From contig NZ_LDJL01000006.1 of assembly GCF_001431405.1 (NCBI RefSeq), forward strand, positions 23,177-87,176: a stretch of 64,000 bases of DNA, read 5' to 3'. Below, in pieces: positions 18,509-26,562 of the stretch; within the stretch, counting starts at the first letter, position 1; the number at the start of each line of letters is the position of its first letter. Position numbers and translations under genes: made by a program. The notes below the pieces were generated by a model. It was given only the letters and a program-made list of their open reading frames with translations. It was not told the origin of the DNA and made no database searches. This DNA comes from Pseudoxanthomonas dokdonensis (GTDB lineage Bacteria; Pseudomonadota; Gammaproteobacteria; Xanthomonadales; Xanthomonadaceae).

Positions 18509-18527
18509 CAGCCGTGCACCGGCGGGC

Positions 18528-19013
18528 TCAGCGTTGCACGTCCCGGACCGCCTGTTCGAGCGCGGCGATGTCGATCCTGCGCATCCCCATCATGGCCTCG
18601 AACGCGCGCTCGGCGACCTCGCCGCCCTGCGCCATCAGTTCGGTCAGCCGGGTCGGGGTGATCTGCCACGACAGGCCGAACAGATCCGTGCACCAGCCAC
18701 ACATGCTGGGCTTGCCGCCGGCATCGATGATGGCGTTCCAGTAGCGGTCGGTCTCGGCCTGATCGCGGGTCGCAACCTGGAAACTCACGGCCTGGCCGAA
18801 GCGGAACTCGGTGCCGCCGTTCAACAGCAGGAACGGCATGCCCAGCAGCGTCATTTCAATTGTCAGCACGTCACCCTGGTGACCATCGGGATAGTCGCCG
18901 GGGGCATGGTGGATGGCATCGATGCGGGTGTCGGCGAATGTCTCGGCATAGAAGCGCGCTGCCTGCTCCGCGTTGCCGTCGAAACACAGGCATGGTTGGA
19001 TCCTGGCCGTCAT
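18528..19013 (-). CDS. VOC-superfamily (PhnB / 3-demethylubiquinone methyltransferase-like) protein
   Basis: A 161-residue protein of the vicinal-oxygen-chelate fold: ARIQPCLCFDGNAEQAARFY, LLGMPFLLLNGG, DLFGLSWQITP and a C-terminal MMGMRRIDIAALEQA are hallmarks of the PhnB-like group, whose activity is usually not established. The ATG at 19013 has GTGGAG upstream; a 17-residue extension is open but unlikely. It ends 19 bp before the xth start codon on the same strand and may be co-transcribed with it. Confidence 0.82.
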   Translation of the reverse strand: MTARIQPCLCFDGNAEQAARFYAETFADTRIDAIHHAPGDYPDGHQGDVLTIEMTLLGMPFLLLNGGTEFRFGQAVSFQVATRDQAETDRYWNAIIDAGGKPSMCGWCTDLFGLSWQITPTRLTELMAQGGEVAERAFEAMMGMRRIDIAALEQAVRDVQR

Positions 19014-19144
19014 GCTGATCTCCACTGCGGTTGGCAAGCCCGGACGGTAACGCGGTTGCGCCATGGCTGCGTGAAAAGCGCATGATGATGCCGTTGGATC
19101 CGGCGCCTGCCGGTCATCTTCCTTAGCCTTGCCCAGGGTGCCCG

Positions 19145-19675
19145 ATGCGATCCCCAGTCACTGCCATCATCGTCATGGGCGTCGCCGGCAGCGGCAAGAC
19201 CACGCTCGCCCGCGGGCTGGCCGATCACTATCGATACGCACTGCTGGACGCCGACGACTGGCACAGTGCCGACGCCAGGGCGCAGATGGCTGCCGGTATT
19301 CCGCTCAGCGACGCGCAGCGGCAACCCTGGGTGGCCGCGCTGGCGGCCGAATTGCAGCGCCTGGCCGCGTCGGGACGCGCGTCGGTGCTGGCGTTCTCGG
19401 GTCTGCGTGCGGCGCATCGACAGCAGTTGCGCGACAGTGGCGTGGCGATGCGGTTCCTGTTCCTGCATGCCGCGCCGGCGGTGATCGCCGCGCGGCTGGC
19501 CGCACGCCGCGAGCACTTCATGCCGCCACAGCTGCTGGAGAGCCAGTTGCAGGCACTGCAGCCACCGCATGACGAACCCGACGTCATCGCCATTGATGGC
19601 GCAGCGGACTATCCGCAGGTGCTGGCCGAGGCGCTGCGGAAACTGGACGCCGCCGGCGTATCGCCACGGCGCTAG
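19145..19675 (+). CDS. gntK: Gluconokinase
   Basis: A 176-residue P-loop kinase that phosphorylates gluconate to 6-phosphogluconate. Walker A is GVAGSGKTT (residues 12-20), then LLDADDWHS, QPWVAAL, and FLFLHAAPAVIAARLAARREHFMPPQLLESQLQAL, whose HFMP segment and following block are diagnostic of gluconokinases. GGGTG precedes the ATG. It stands alone, divergent from the VOC-protein gene. Confidence 0.92.
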   Translation: MRSPVTAIIVMGVAGSGKTTLARGLADHYRYALLDADDWHSADARAQMAAGIPLSDAQRQPWVAALAAELQRLAASGRASVLAFSGLRAAHRQQLRDSGVAMRFLFLHAAPAVIAARLAARREHFMPPQLLESQLQALQPPHDEPDVIAIDGAADYPQVLAEALRKLDAAGVSPRR

Positions 19676-19713
19676 ATCCGTGGACTGCGTGCTGGCGGAC
19701 GCTGTCGCACGCC

Positions 19714-22347
19714 TTATTCGTCCTGCGACCAGCGCGACAGATCCTGGTTGATATCGTTGATGCCCTGCCACGGATCCTTGCGCCGGCGTTTCAGCATTGC
19801 CGGCACGTCGGCAATGCTGAAGGCATCGGCGCGCTTGAGCCTGGCCAGTTGGGACCAGGCCAACGGCATTGCTACTGGCGCGCCGGCACGCGCACGCATC
19901 GAATAGGACGCCACGGCGGTGGCACCGCGGCCATTGCGCAGGTAGTCGATGAAGATGCGCTTGTTGCGCTTGCTCTTGGTCGCGGTCGCCAGGAAGCGGT
20001 CCGGTTGCGAACGCGCCAGCGCGTCGGCAAAGCCGTGGGCGAAGCGCTTGCTCAGCTCCCAGTCGCAGCCCGGATTCAGCGGTACCACCACGTGCAGCCC
20101 CTTGCCACCGGACACGCGCAGGAACGACTCGAGCTGCAATTGATCAAGCAGCTTGCGGATGTCGACCGCAGCCTGCTTGACCTCGCTGAAGGCGACATCA
20201 GGACCCGGATCCAGGTCGAACACCACCCGGTCGGCACGCTCCGGGTCGCTGGCATGGGAGCCCCATGGATGGAACTCCAGCGCATTGAACTGGACCAGCT
20301 CCATCAGTCCCGGCAAATCCTCGACCACCAGATAATCGGCATTGGCGCCGGACTCTTCCTTCAGTTTCACCGTCGCCACCCGCTCCAGCCCCGAGGTCAG
20401 ATGCTTCTGGAAAAAGCACGGCTGCTCGATGCCGGCCGGACAACGGATGATCGACAGCGGACGCCCGGCGATCTCCGGCAGCAGCCAGTCGGCGACGGCC
20501 AGATAGTAGTCCCACACCGCCTGCTTGCTGATGCGATCGGTGGGAAACAGCAACTTGCCGGGGCTGGACAACGTCGGCAGCGCTGCGACGTCATCCGATT
20601 GGCGGACCTTGCTGCCCGCTTTGGCTTTGGTTGCTTTGGTTGCTTTGGTTGCTTTGGTTGCTTTGGTTGCTTTGGTTGCTTTGGTTGCTTTGGTTGCTTT
20701 GGTCGCTTTCTTCACTGTCCTGCTCCGTTTGCCGGATGTCGCCGCCGTGGCGGCACGATCACTGTCGGCGAGATCGGCAACCTCCTTGTCCAATCGCACG
20801 GCCTTCAGCGATGGTTGCCGCAACAGTTGCTGGCGGCCGATGCCGCGATAGAACACCTCGACCACGAAGCGCGGTTCGAACCAGGTGGCGCTGCGCAGGT
20901 CGGTGTCGGTGGTGCCGACATGGGCAGTCGGCTTGTTGCTGCCGCCGCGCTTGAGCCTGGCAGTGACTTCGCGCATCAGCTTGTCATTGAAACCGGAACC
21001 GACCCGGCCGGCATAGCGCCAACCGTATTCCGCATCCGGCCTGGCCAGCAGCAGTGAGCCAAAACCGCTGCGGCTGCCCTTGGGGGCGGTATAACCGACC
21101 ACCGCGAATTCATCACTGGCCAGTTGCTTGATCTTGCGCCAGTCGTCACTGCGACCGCCGCGATAAGGCCGGTCCGCGCGCTTGCTGATGATGCCCTCGA
21201 AGTGGCGCTGGCCAGCGAGCTCGAACGCCGCCTGGCCTTCGCCTTCGATGTGCGAGCTGAAAGCAAGTTGCGCCGGCGCATCCTGCAACAGTTCCTGCAA
21301 CAGTTGCTTGCGCTGCATCAGCGGCGCGTCGGCGATGTCGACACCGTTGACGTGCAGCAGATCAAACAGCGCCAGCGCCAGCTTGCCCTGGCGTTCGCCG
21401 GACAGCGTGGATTGCAGCAGGCCGAAGTCCTGGCGGGCCCCGGAACCGGCGATCAGTTCGCCATCCAGCGCCGCCGATTGCAGGCCAAGCGCGGCGATGG
21501 CCTCACGGATATCGGGAATCCTGTCGGTCCACTCCAATCCATTGCGCGACCACAGCTGCACGTTGCCATCGGCGATGGTGGCCAGGATCCGGTAGCCGTC
21601 CCACTTCAGCTCGTGGATCCACTGGTCGCCGCTGGGTGGCTGCTCACTGAGCTTTGCCAGTTGCGGTTCGAATGGCCCATCCGGTGCCTTGGCCCTGTCC
21701 GCATCGGTCAGCGCCAGCGCCTTGCGCGCCCAGTCCTTGCGACGCTTTCTGCTGACCGGCAGCGAGCTCAGCTTCTTCTTGTTGGCCTTGCCGGCACCGG
21801 CACGCTTGAGGTCGGCCGCCGGCGGCGCGGTGACGTCGGCCAGCAGATCGTCGGCTTCCAGCGTGCCCGCGTACGCATCCTTGTCCTTGAACAGCAGCCA
21901 CTGCGGTTGTCTGGCGGCCTTGCCCGAGCGGACCAGATGCCAGCCACCCTTGAGCTTGCTGCCGAACAGCTCGAAGCGCAGATGGCCTTTGACCAGTTGC
22001 TGCTCGGGGTCGCCATCGGTCGCCCATACGCCGTGGTCGAACTGGGCCACATGGCCGCCACCGTATTCGCCCTTGGGTATCTCGCCTTCGAACCCGGCGT
22101 AGTCGACCGGGTGATCCTCGACCTCGACCGCCATCCGCTTGACGCTCGGATCGTAACTCGGCCCTTTCGGCACTGCCCAGCTTTTCAGCGCGTCACCGAC
22201 CTGCAGGCGGAAATCGTAATGGCGGCGGCTGGCATGATGCAGCTGTACCACGAAGATCGCACGCTGCCCTTTGGGCAGCGGCTTCCCCGGCTGCGGCTCC
22301 CGCGTTTTGTCGAAGCTGCGCTTGCGGCGATAGTCGGCCAGGCTCAT
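19714..22347 (-). CDS. ligD: Multidomain ATP-dependent DNA ligase LigD
   Basis: LigD repairs double-strand breaks by end joining together with Ku. The 877-residue protein has three domains in the Pseudomonas order: 3'-phosphoesterase (residues about 30-180; HHASRRHYDFRLQV, GEIPKGEYGGG), ligase (about 225-530; nucleotidyl Lys in ELKWDGYR near 248) and primase/polymerase (about 590-860; SIIRCPAGIEQPCFFQKH, VFDLDPGPDV). Between ligase and polymerase lies a lysine-rich linker with nine KAT tripeptides encoded by a 9-bp tandem repeat. No ku gene is in the window. A DUF3606 gene lies 9 bp upstream. Confidence 0.96.
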   Translation of the reverse strand: MSLADYRRKRSFDKTREPQPGKPLPKGQRAIFVVQLHHASRRHYDFRLQVGDALKSWAVPKGPSYDPSVKRMAVEVEDHPVDYAGFEGEIPKGEYGGGHVAQFDHGVWATDGDPEQQLVKGHLRFELFGSKLKGGWHLVRSGKAARQPQWLLFKDKDAYAGTLEADDLLADVTAPPAADLKRAGAGKANKKKLSSLPVSRKRRKDWARKALALTDADRAKAPDGPFEPQLAKLSEQPPSGDQWIHELKWDGYRILATIADGNVQLWSRNGLEWTDRIPDIREAIAALGLQSAALDGELIAGSGARQDFGLLQSTLSGERQGKLALALFDLLHVNGVDIADAPLMQRKQLLQELLQDAPAQLAFSSHIEGEGQAAFELAGQRHFEGIISKRADRPYRGGRSDDWRKIKQLASDEFAVVGYTAPKGSRSGFGSLLLARPDAEYGWRYAGRVGSGFNDKLMREVTARLKRGGSNKPTAHVGTTDTDLRSATWFEPRFVVEVFYRGIGRQQLLRQPSLKAVRLDKEVADLADSDRAATAATSGKRSRTVKKATKATKATKATKATKATKATKATKATKAKAGSKVRQSDDVAALPTLSSPGKLLFPTDRISKQAVWDYYLAVADWLLPEIAGRPLSIIRCPAGIEQPCFFQKHLTSGLERVATVKLKEESGANADYLVVEDLPGLMELVQFNALEFHPWGSHASDPERADRVVFDLDPGPDVAFSEVKQAAVDIRKLLDQLQLESFLRVSGGKGLHVVVPLNPGCDWELSKRFAHGFADALARSQPDRFLATATKSKRNKRIFIDYLRNGRGATAVASYSMRARAGAPVAMPLAWSQLARLKRADAFSIADVPAMLKRRRKDPWQGINDINQDLSRWSQDE
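20629..20709. repeat. 9-bp tandem repeat inside ligD
   Basis: Eight identical copies of GGTTGCTTT (20629-20700) and one variant GGTCGCTTT (20701-20709) encode nine KAT tripeptides on the minus strand. The unit is a multiple of three, so copy-number change would lengthen or shorten the basic linker between the ligase and polymerase domains without breaking the frame. Confidence 0.95.
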
Positions 22348-22356
22348 GGCATCGGC

Positions 22357-22533
22357 TTAATGGCCGGGATGACGACGCACCGCACCGGCATCGGGGCCGA
22401 CGGCCTTCACCGCATCACCCGGTTGCCCGGCGCTGACGTCCAGCGAGAGGGTCCCGTACTGCAGCTCATGGTCCTGGCCGACGTTGATCCGATCGCGGTC
22501 GGGACGCCCCATCTCGTTGCTGTCGTCGGCCAT
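22357..22533 (-). CDS. DUF3606 small protein upstream of ligD
   Basis: A 58-residue protein starting MADDSNEMGRPDRDRINVGQ. It has a strong ribosome site (AGGAGG) seven bases before the ATG. The RINV..DHELQYGTLSLDVS....DAVKAVG pattern is that of DUF3606, a small domain of unknown function found in many proteobacteria. Its stop is 9 bp before the ligD start, so the two are very likely one transcript. The tail VGPDAGAVRRHPGH fits the family. Confidence 0.8.
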   Translation of the reverse strand: MADDSNEMGRPDRDRINVGQDHELQYGTLSLDVSAGQPGDAVKAVGPDAGAVRRHPGH

Positions 22534-22661
22534 GATGGCGCCTCCTGATCCGGGATTGGCCCGGCTGGCGCATCATCGATGCGACATTCGTCGCGGGTGC
22601 TCGCCAGCCTCCATCGTGTTGTAGTCCGACGGCCGTGAACGCGATGTATCGGTGCCCTCGC

Positions 22662-24248
22662 CTACTCTCCGGCCGGGGTGAAATGCAGATCCTGGTAGTC
22701 GTAACTGAAGTCTGCCAGCGGCGACACCGCCTTCATGCGGATGCTGGCGACCTTGCCTTCGGCATCCAGGGCAAAGCTGACGTAGGCCGGTTCGATGGCA
22801 CTGTCATCCCAGCGCGTGCGGAAAGTGTCGTACTGCCAGTGTTCCAGGTTGCCGGCCATGTTGGGTGTCTGCTGGAAATCGATCCGCAGCTTGCCGCCCT
22901 GTTCGCTGATGGTGATCGGCCCGTACCACGGATCGACGTAACGGCCGGCATAGCCCGATGCGGGCAACGAAGGCCGCGACTGCTTGCGTGCCGCCTGGCC
23001 GCTGGCCTGCAGTGCCTGCAGTCCTGCGTCGAGTCGCTGCTGGTACCACTGGTCGAACGCGGCGACCCAGTCGCGTGGCGCGAATCCCAGATAGTGATCC
23101 AGCAGCTCGTAGCCCAGCCCGCGCATGACCCCGACATCCTCGGCGTTGATCTGCAGCGAGATGCCCAGGTTGCGCTCCGGCACCAGCACGATGAAGGTCA
23201 GCACGCCAAACACCGCCCCGCCATGCTGGACGACCTTGACCCCGCGGTAGTCCTGCACGTTCCAGCCCAGTGCATAGCTGGAAAACTGCGGCGTCATGTC
23301 GTTGATCGGTGCCGGGTACGGCGTGATCGGAATCAGCACCTGCGGCGTCCACATTTCCTGTGCCGAGGCCGCGCTGTAAAGGCGCTTGCCATCGCCATCG
23401 GGCAGCGCGCCCTGGCCCAGCTGGATCTGCAGCCAACGGGCCAGATCATGGGCGCTGGAGGACAGGCCGCCGGCCGGTGCGCCGACCTGGCCCAGTCCTT
23501 CGCGTTCGGGCAACAGCTGCTGCTTGCCCAGCCCGCGCAGGCGCGGGTCCAGGCGCGCGTGCGGGTAGGCGCGATTGGGATTGGCGAAGCGATCGTTTTC
23601 GTCACTGACCGAATCCATCATGCCGGCAGGCCGCAGCACCCGGTCGCGCATGAAGCTTTCCCAGTCCTGCCCGCTGGCGGCGGCAATCACTTCACCGGCG
23701 ACGATGTAGAGGATGTTGTCGTAGGCATAGCCGCTGCGGAAACTGGTGGCCGGCTTGATGTGGCGCAGGGCCTGGACGATGTCGCCGCGGCTGCGCGAAC
23801 TGCGCGGGATGAACAGCAGATCGCCGGCGCCCAGTCCCAGCCCGCTGCGATGCACCAGCAGATCGCGGATGGTCATTTCGCGGGTGACCCAGGCGTCGTA
23901 CATCTGGAACGTCGGCAGGTGATCGATCACCTTGTCGTCCCAGTCCAGCTTGCCTTCGTCGACCAGGATCGCCAGCGCCGCGGCGGTGAATGCCTTGCCG
24001 GTGGAACCGGTCGGGAAGATGGTGTCGGCATCCACCGCTTCCGCCGAACCCAGCCGGCGCACGCCGTAGCCCTGGGCCTTGGTGACCCTGCCGTCCTCGA
24101 CGATGGCAATCGCCATGCCCGGCACGTCGTGTTGCTTGAGTACCTGCTCGACGCGCTGGTCGAAACCCGGCGGCGGCGCTGCCGCGACCGGCGCGGCCAG
24201 GCAGGCGGCGACAATCAGCGTGGCGGTCAGTGAATGGATGCGACCCAT
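22662..24248 (-). CDS. Exported S12-family serine hydrolase (beta-lactamase/D-peptidase fold)
   Basis: A 528-residue protein of the class C beta-lactamase/D-aminopeptidase fold. After a signal peptide (VAACLAAPVAAAPPP) come the SxxK motif STGK (Ser82, Lys85), a YDN motif, and HGG in VVQHGGAVFG; the last 110 residues form a separate C-terminal domain (DUF3471-like). The ATG at 24248 has AGGAAG upstream. It is the last gene of operon A (receptor-dgcN-permease-hydrolase), 11 bp after the permease gene. By context, hydrolysis of D-residue peptides in the periplasm is the best guess; esterase activity is possible. Confidence 0.85.
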   Translation of the reverse strand: MGRIHSLTATLIVAACLAAPVAAAPPPGFDQRVEQVLKQHDVPGMAIAIVEDGRVTKAQGYGVRRLGSAEAVDADTIFPTGSTGKAFTAAALAILVDEGKLDWDDKVIDHLPTFQMYDAWVTREMTIRDLLVHRSGLGLGAGDLLFIPRSSRSRGDIVQALRHIKPATSFRSGYAYDNILYIVAGEVIAAASGQDWESFMRDRVLRPAGMMDSVSDENDRFANPNRAYPHARLDPRLRGLGKQQLLPEREGLGQVGAPAGGLSSSAHDLARWLQIQLGQGALPDGDGKRLYSAASAQEMWTPQVLIPITPYPAPINDMTPQFSSYALGWNVQDYRGVKVVQHGGAVFGVLTFIVLVPERNLGISLQINAEDVGVMRGLGYELLDHYLGFAPRDWVAAFDQWYQQRLDAGLQALQASGQAARKQSRPSLPASGYAGRYVDPWYGPITISEQGGKLRIDFQQTPNMAGNLEHWQYDTFRTRWDDSAIEPAYVSFALDAEGKVASIRMKAVSPLADFSYDYQDLHFTPAGE

Positions 24249-24259
24249 GGCAGGCTTCC

Positions 24260-25408
24260 TCACGAAGACGGAGTGGTGGAGGTGGAGGTGGTGATCAGGG
24301 CTGGCGGTGCTGGCTGTCGCCATAGTTGCCAGGCGCCCAGGCTGAGCAGCGGCAGCACGTACACGGCCAGCAGTACCCACGCCAGCAAACGATAGCCGTG
24401 CGCGATCAGCGCGATCAGGCCGAAATGGTCGGCGACGAAGATCGATCCGACCAGCAGCACGCTGGCAATCAGCAGGCGCGCTGCCGCCGGCAGCGGCTTG
24501 CCGCTACGCGCCAGCCAACGCCCGGCCACGCGCTCGTTGATGGCATGCACCGCGCCGGTTCCGGTCTCCAGCAATGCCGAAAAGATCATCGCCTGGAACA
24601 GCAGATGGAACAGCGGCCGGTCCAGCCGCTGCAGCATGAAATCCGACGGCAGTGCCTGCTCGCCGATCTGCGGATACCAGCCGATCATGCAGACGAAGAA
24701 CAGCAACGCCGGCAGCATCGCCAGCGGACCTGCGATGACACCGGCCACCCAGGCGTCGCGGCGGCGGATGAAATGCCGCGCCACCGGCAGGATCACCACC
24801 GCGGCCACCACGTTGTAGCTGGCGTATGCCAGGCCATCCAGCGCCCAGCCCGCTGCCGGTGGACCGGCGCTGGCGAAATTGTCCAGCACGCGGTCGCCGA
24901 ACGAAGACAACGCCAGCAGCATGAACGCCGCGTACACGCCGTACAGCAGCAGCGATGCCCATTTGAACAGCCGCTCGACCGAGCGATTGCCGAACGCGGT
25001 GAACGCACCGATGGCCACCATCAACAACAGCGTGCCGGCGACGGTTGGCAGCCCGAACATCGCCTGCAGGATGGCGCCGGCGGCCGCGCCAATCACCGCC
25101 AGGATCAACACCAGAAACAGCAGATAGGCCGCTTCGAACAACCACCAGCCCGGCCCCAGCAGGCGCTGGAAGAAACTGCGGTAGTCGAACGCGCGGGTCG
25201 CGTGGGCGAAAGCGAAGGTCAGCGCGCAGACCAGGCTCCAGATCAGCATCGCCAGCAGCATCCCCAGCAGGCCGCCGTAGGGTCCGCCGGGAAGGAAGAA
25301 TTCCGCCAGTTCGCGACCGGTCGCGTAGCCGCCACCGATGACCACCGCCTTGAATGCCAGTCCCGGCAGCAACAAGCGCTGGAACCAGCTGGGCGTGGGC
25401 TCAGACAT
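24260..25408 (-). CDS. YkvI-like inner-membrane permease
   Basis: A 382-residue membrane protein with about ten hydrophobic helices, resembling the YkvI/APC-type transporters (GGGYATGRELAEFFLPGGPY near the N-terminus and SALLETGTGAVHAINERVA later). Members are distant relatives of amino-acid permeases. It lies 9 bp after the dgcN-like gene and 11 bp before the hydrolase gene, all one operon. A role in carrying the amino acid or its N-acetyl derivative is inferred from neighbours only. Confidence 0.8.
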   Translation of the reverse strand: MSEPTPSWFQRLLLPGLAFKAVVIGGGYATGRELAEFFLPGGPYGGLLGMLLAMLIWSLVCALTFAFAHATRAFDYRSFFQRLLGPGWWLFEAAYLLFLVLILAVIGAAAGAILQAMFGLPTVAGTLLLMVAIGAFTAFGNRSVERLFKWASLLLYGVYAAFMLLALSSFGDRVLDNFASAGPPAAGWALDGLAYASYNVVAAVVILPVARHFIRRRDAWVAGVIAGPLAMLPALLFFVCMIGWYPQIGEQALPSDFMLQRLDRPLFHLLFQAMIFSALLETGTGAVHAINERVAGRWLARSGKPLPAAARLLIASVLLVGSIFVADHFGLIALIAHGYRLLAWVLLAVYVLPLLSLGAWQLWRQPAPPALITTSTSTTPSS

Positions 25409-25417
25409 CGCGCGGCA

Positions 25418-26470
25418 TCAGCCCAGGCACTGCCGCAGCAACTGCTCGAACGCCGGTCCGCCACGCATCGGGTCGGCGACCGCGCAGCCCAGCCGCTGGC
25501 TCTCGCTGTCCAGCAACGCCGCGGCGCTGGCCGGATCCAGTTGCGAGGTATCCAGGCTGACCCCGCCGCAGCGGATGCCGGCGCGGGTGCGCTGTCCCAG
25601 TTGCAGGGCCAGGGCAATGGTGTCTTCTATGCTCGGCAAGGGATAGGCCGGATAGCCGAGCATGTGTCGTCGCCCCGGCTGGTGGCAGATCACCACCACG
25701 TCCGGCTGGCTGCCGTGCAGCAAGGCCAGCGCGACCCCGGCGTAAGCCGGATGGAACAGCGAGCCCTGGCCTTCGATGACGTCCCAGTGATCCTCGGCAG
25801 CGGCCGGCGACAGCATTTCGGCCGCGCCGGCGGCGAAGTCCGAGACCACTGCATCCATCGGCATGCCACGGCCGGCGATCAGGATCCCGGTCTGGCCGCT
25901 GGCGCGGAAATCGACATCGACGCCGCGTTCGGCAAATGCCCTGGCCAGCGCCAGCGCGGTGTACTTCTTGCCCAGCGCGCAATCGGTACCCATCGTCAGC
26001 AGGCGCTTGCCGCTGCGTGGCGCACCCGTGGCCACGGCGATGCCGGGCGGCGGCACGCGCACGTCGATCAACTGGCGGCCGAGCGCATCGGCGGCCTCGC
26101 GCAGGCGCGCGATGCTGGCAATCCGCACGTGCATGCCACTGATGATGTCGAGTCCGGCATGCAGTGCCTGCAACAACGGTTCGATCCAGCTCTCCGGTAT
26201 CACTCCGCCGGCATTGGCGACACCGATCACCAGTGAACGCGCGCCACGCGCGGCCGCCTGCTGCGGGGTCATTGCCGGCAAACCGGCGCTGACCGTGCCG
26301 CCGGCACAGCGGAATTCGCCGATGCAACGTTGCGGCGCCCAGTCACGCAGGCCGAACGCGGTCTTGGCATAACCCGGCTCGCTGATATCCCCCAGGAACA
26401 GCAGGTGCGGGCTGGGCAGCAGCGGCAGGGCCGGTGGCGTTGGCAGGGGCGGCAAGCTCGATGGCAGCAT
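25418..26470 (-). CDS. dgcN: DUF1611 protein, DgcN-like N-acetyltransferase
   Basis: A 350-residue DUF1611 protein: HLLFLGDISEPGYAKTAFGL at the N-terminal fold, a P-loop-like MGTDCALGKKYTALALARA in the middle, and SGQTGILIAGRGMPMDAVVSDF. Family members paired with an enolase-superfamily epimerase (DgcA) N-acetylate D-glutamate. A DgcA-like gene is present at 32045-33058 in the same locus. I choose the ATG at 26470; a TTG at 26539 would add 23 Pro-rich residues. Earlier annotations of the domain as a dipeptide-processing ATPase are possible too. Confidence 0.78.
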   Translation of the reverse strand: MLPSSLPPLPTPPALPLLPSPHLLFLGDISEPGYAKTAFGLRDWAPQRCIGEFRCAGGTVSAGLPAMTPQQAAARGARSLVIGVANAGGVIPESWIEPLLQALHAGLDIISGMHVRIASIARLREAADALGRQLIDVRVPPPGIAVATGAPRSGKRLLTMGTDCALGKKYTALALARAFAERGVDVDFRASGQTGILIAGRGMPMDAVVSDFAAGAAEMLSPAAAEDHWDVIEGQGSLFHPAYAGVALALLHGSQPDVVVICHQPGRRHMLGYPAYPLPSIEDTIALALQLGQRTRAGIRCGGVSLDTSQLDPASAAALLDSESQRLGCAVADPMRGGPAFEQLLRQCLG

Positions 26471-26562
26471 CGCGACGGTCTTCACCTGGGCGTGATCGGG
26501 GAACGCCGGCTCCGCGAGGGGGGCCGGCAAGGGCGGCAAGGCAGCAGCGAGCGTCGCCGTGC

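Noticed and set aside
20629..20709. The 9-bp repeat as a CRISPR or intergenic satellite
   Set aside because: There are no spacers, the unit is far too short for CRISPR, and it is in frame inside ligD.
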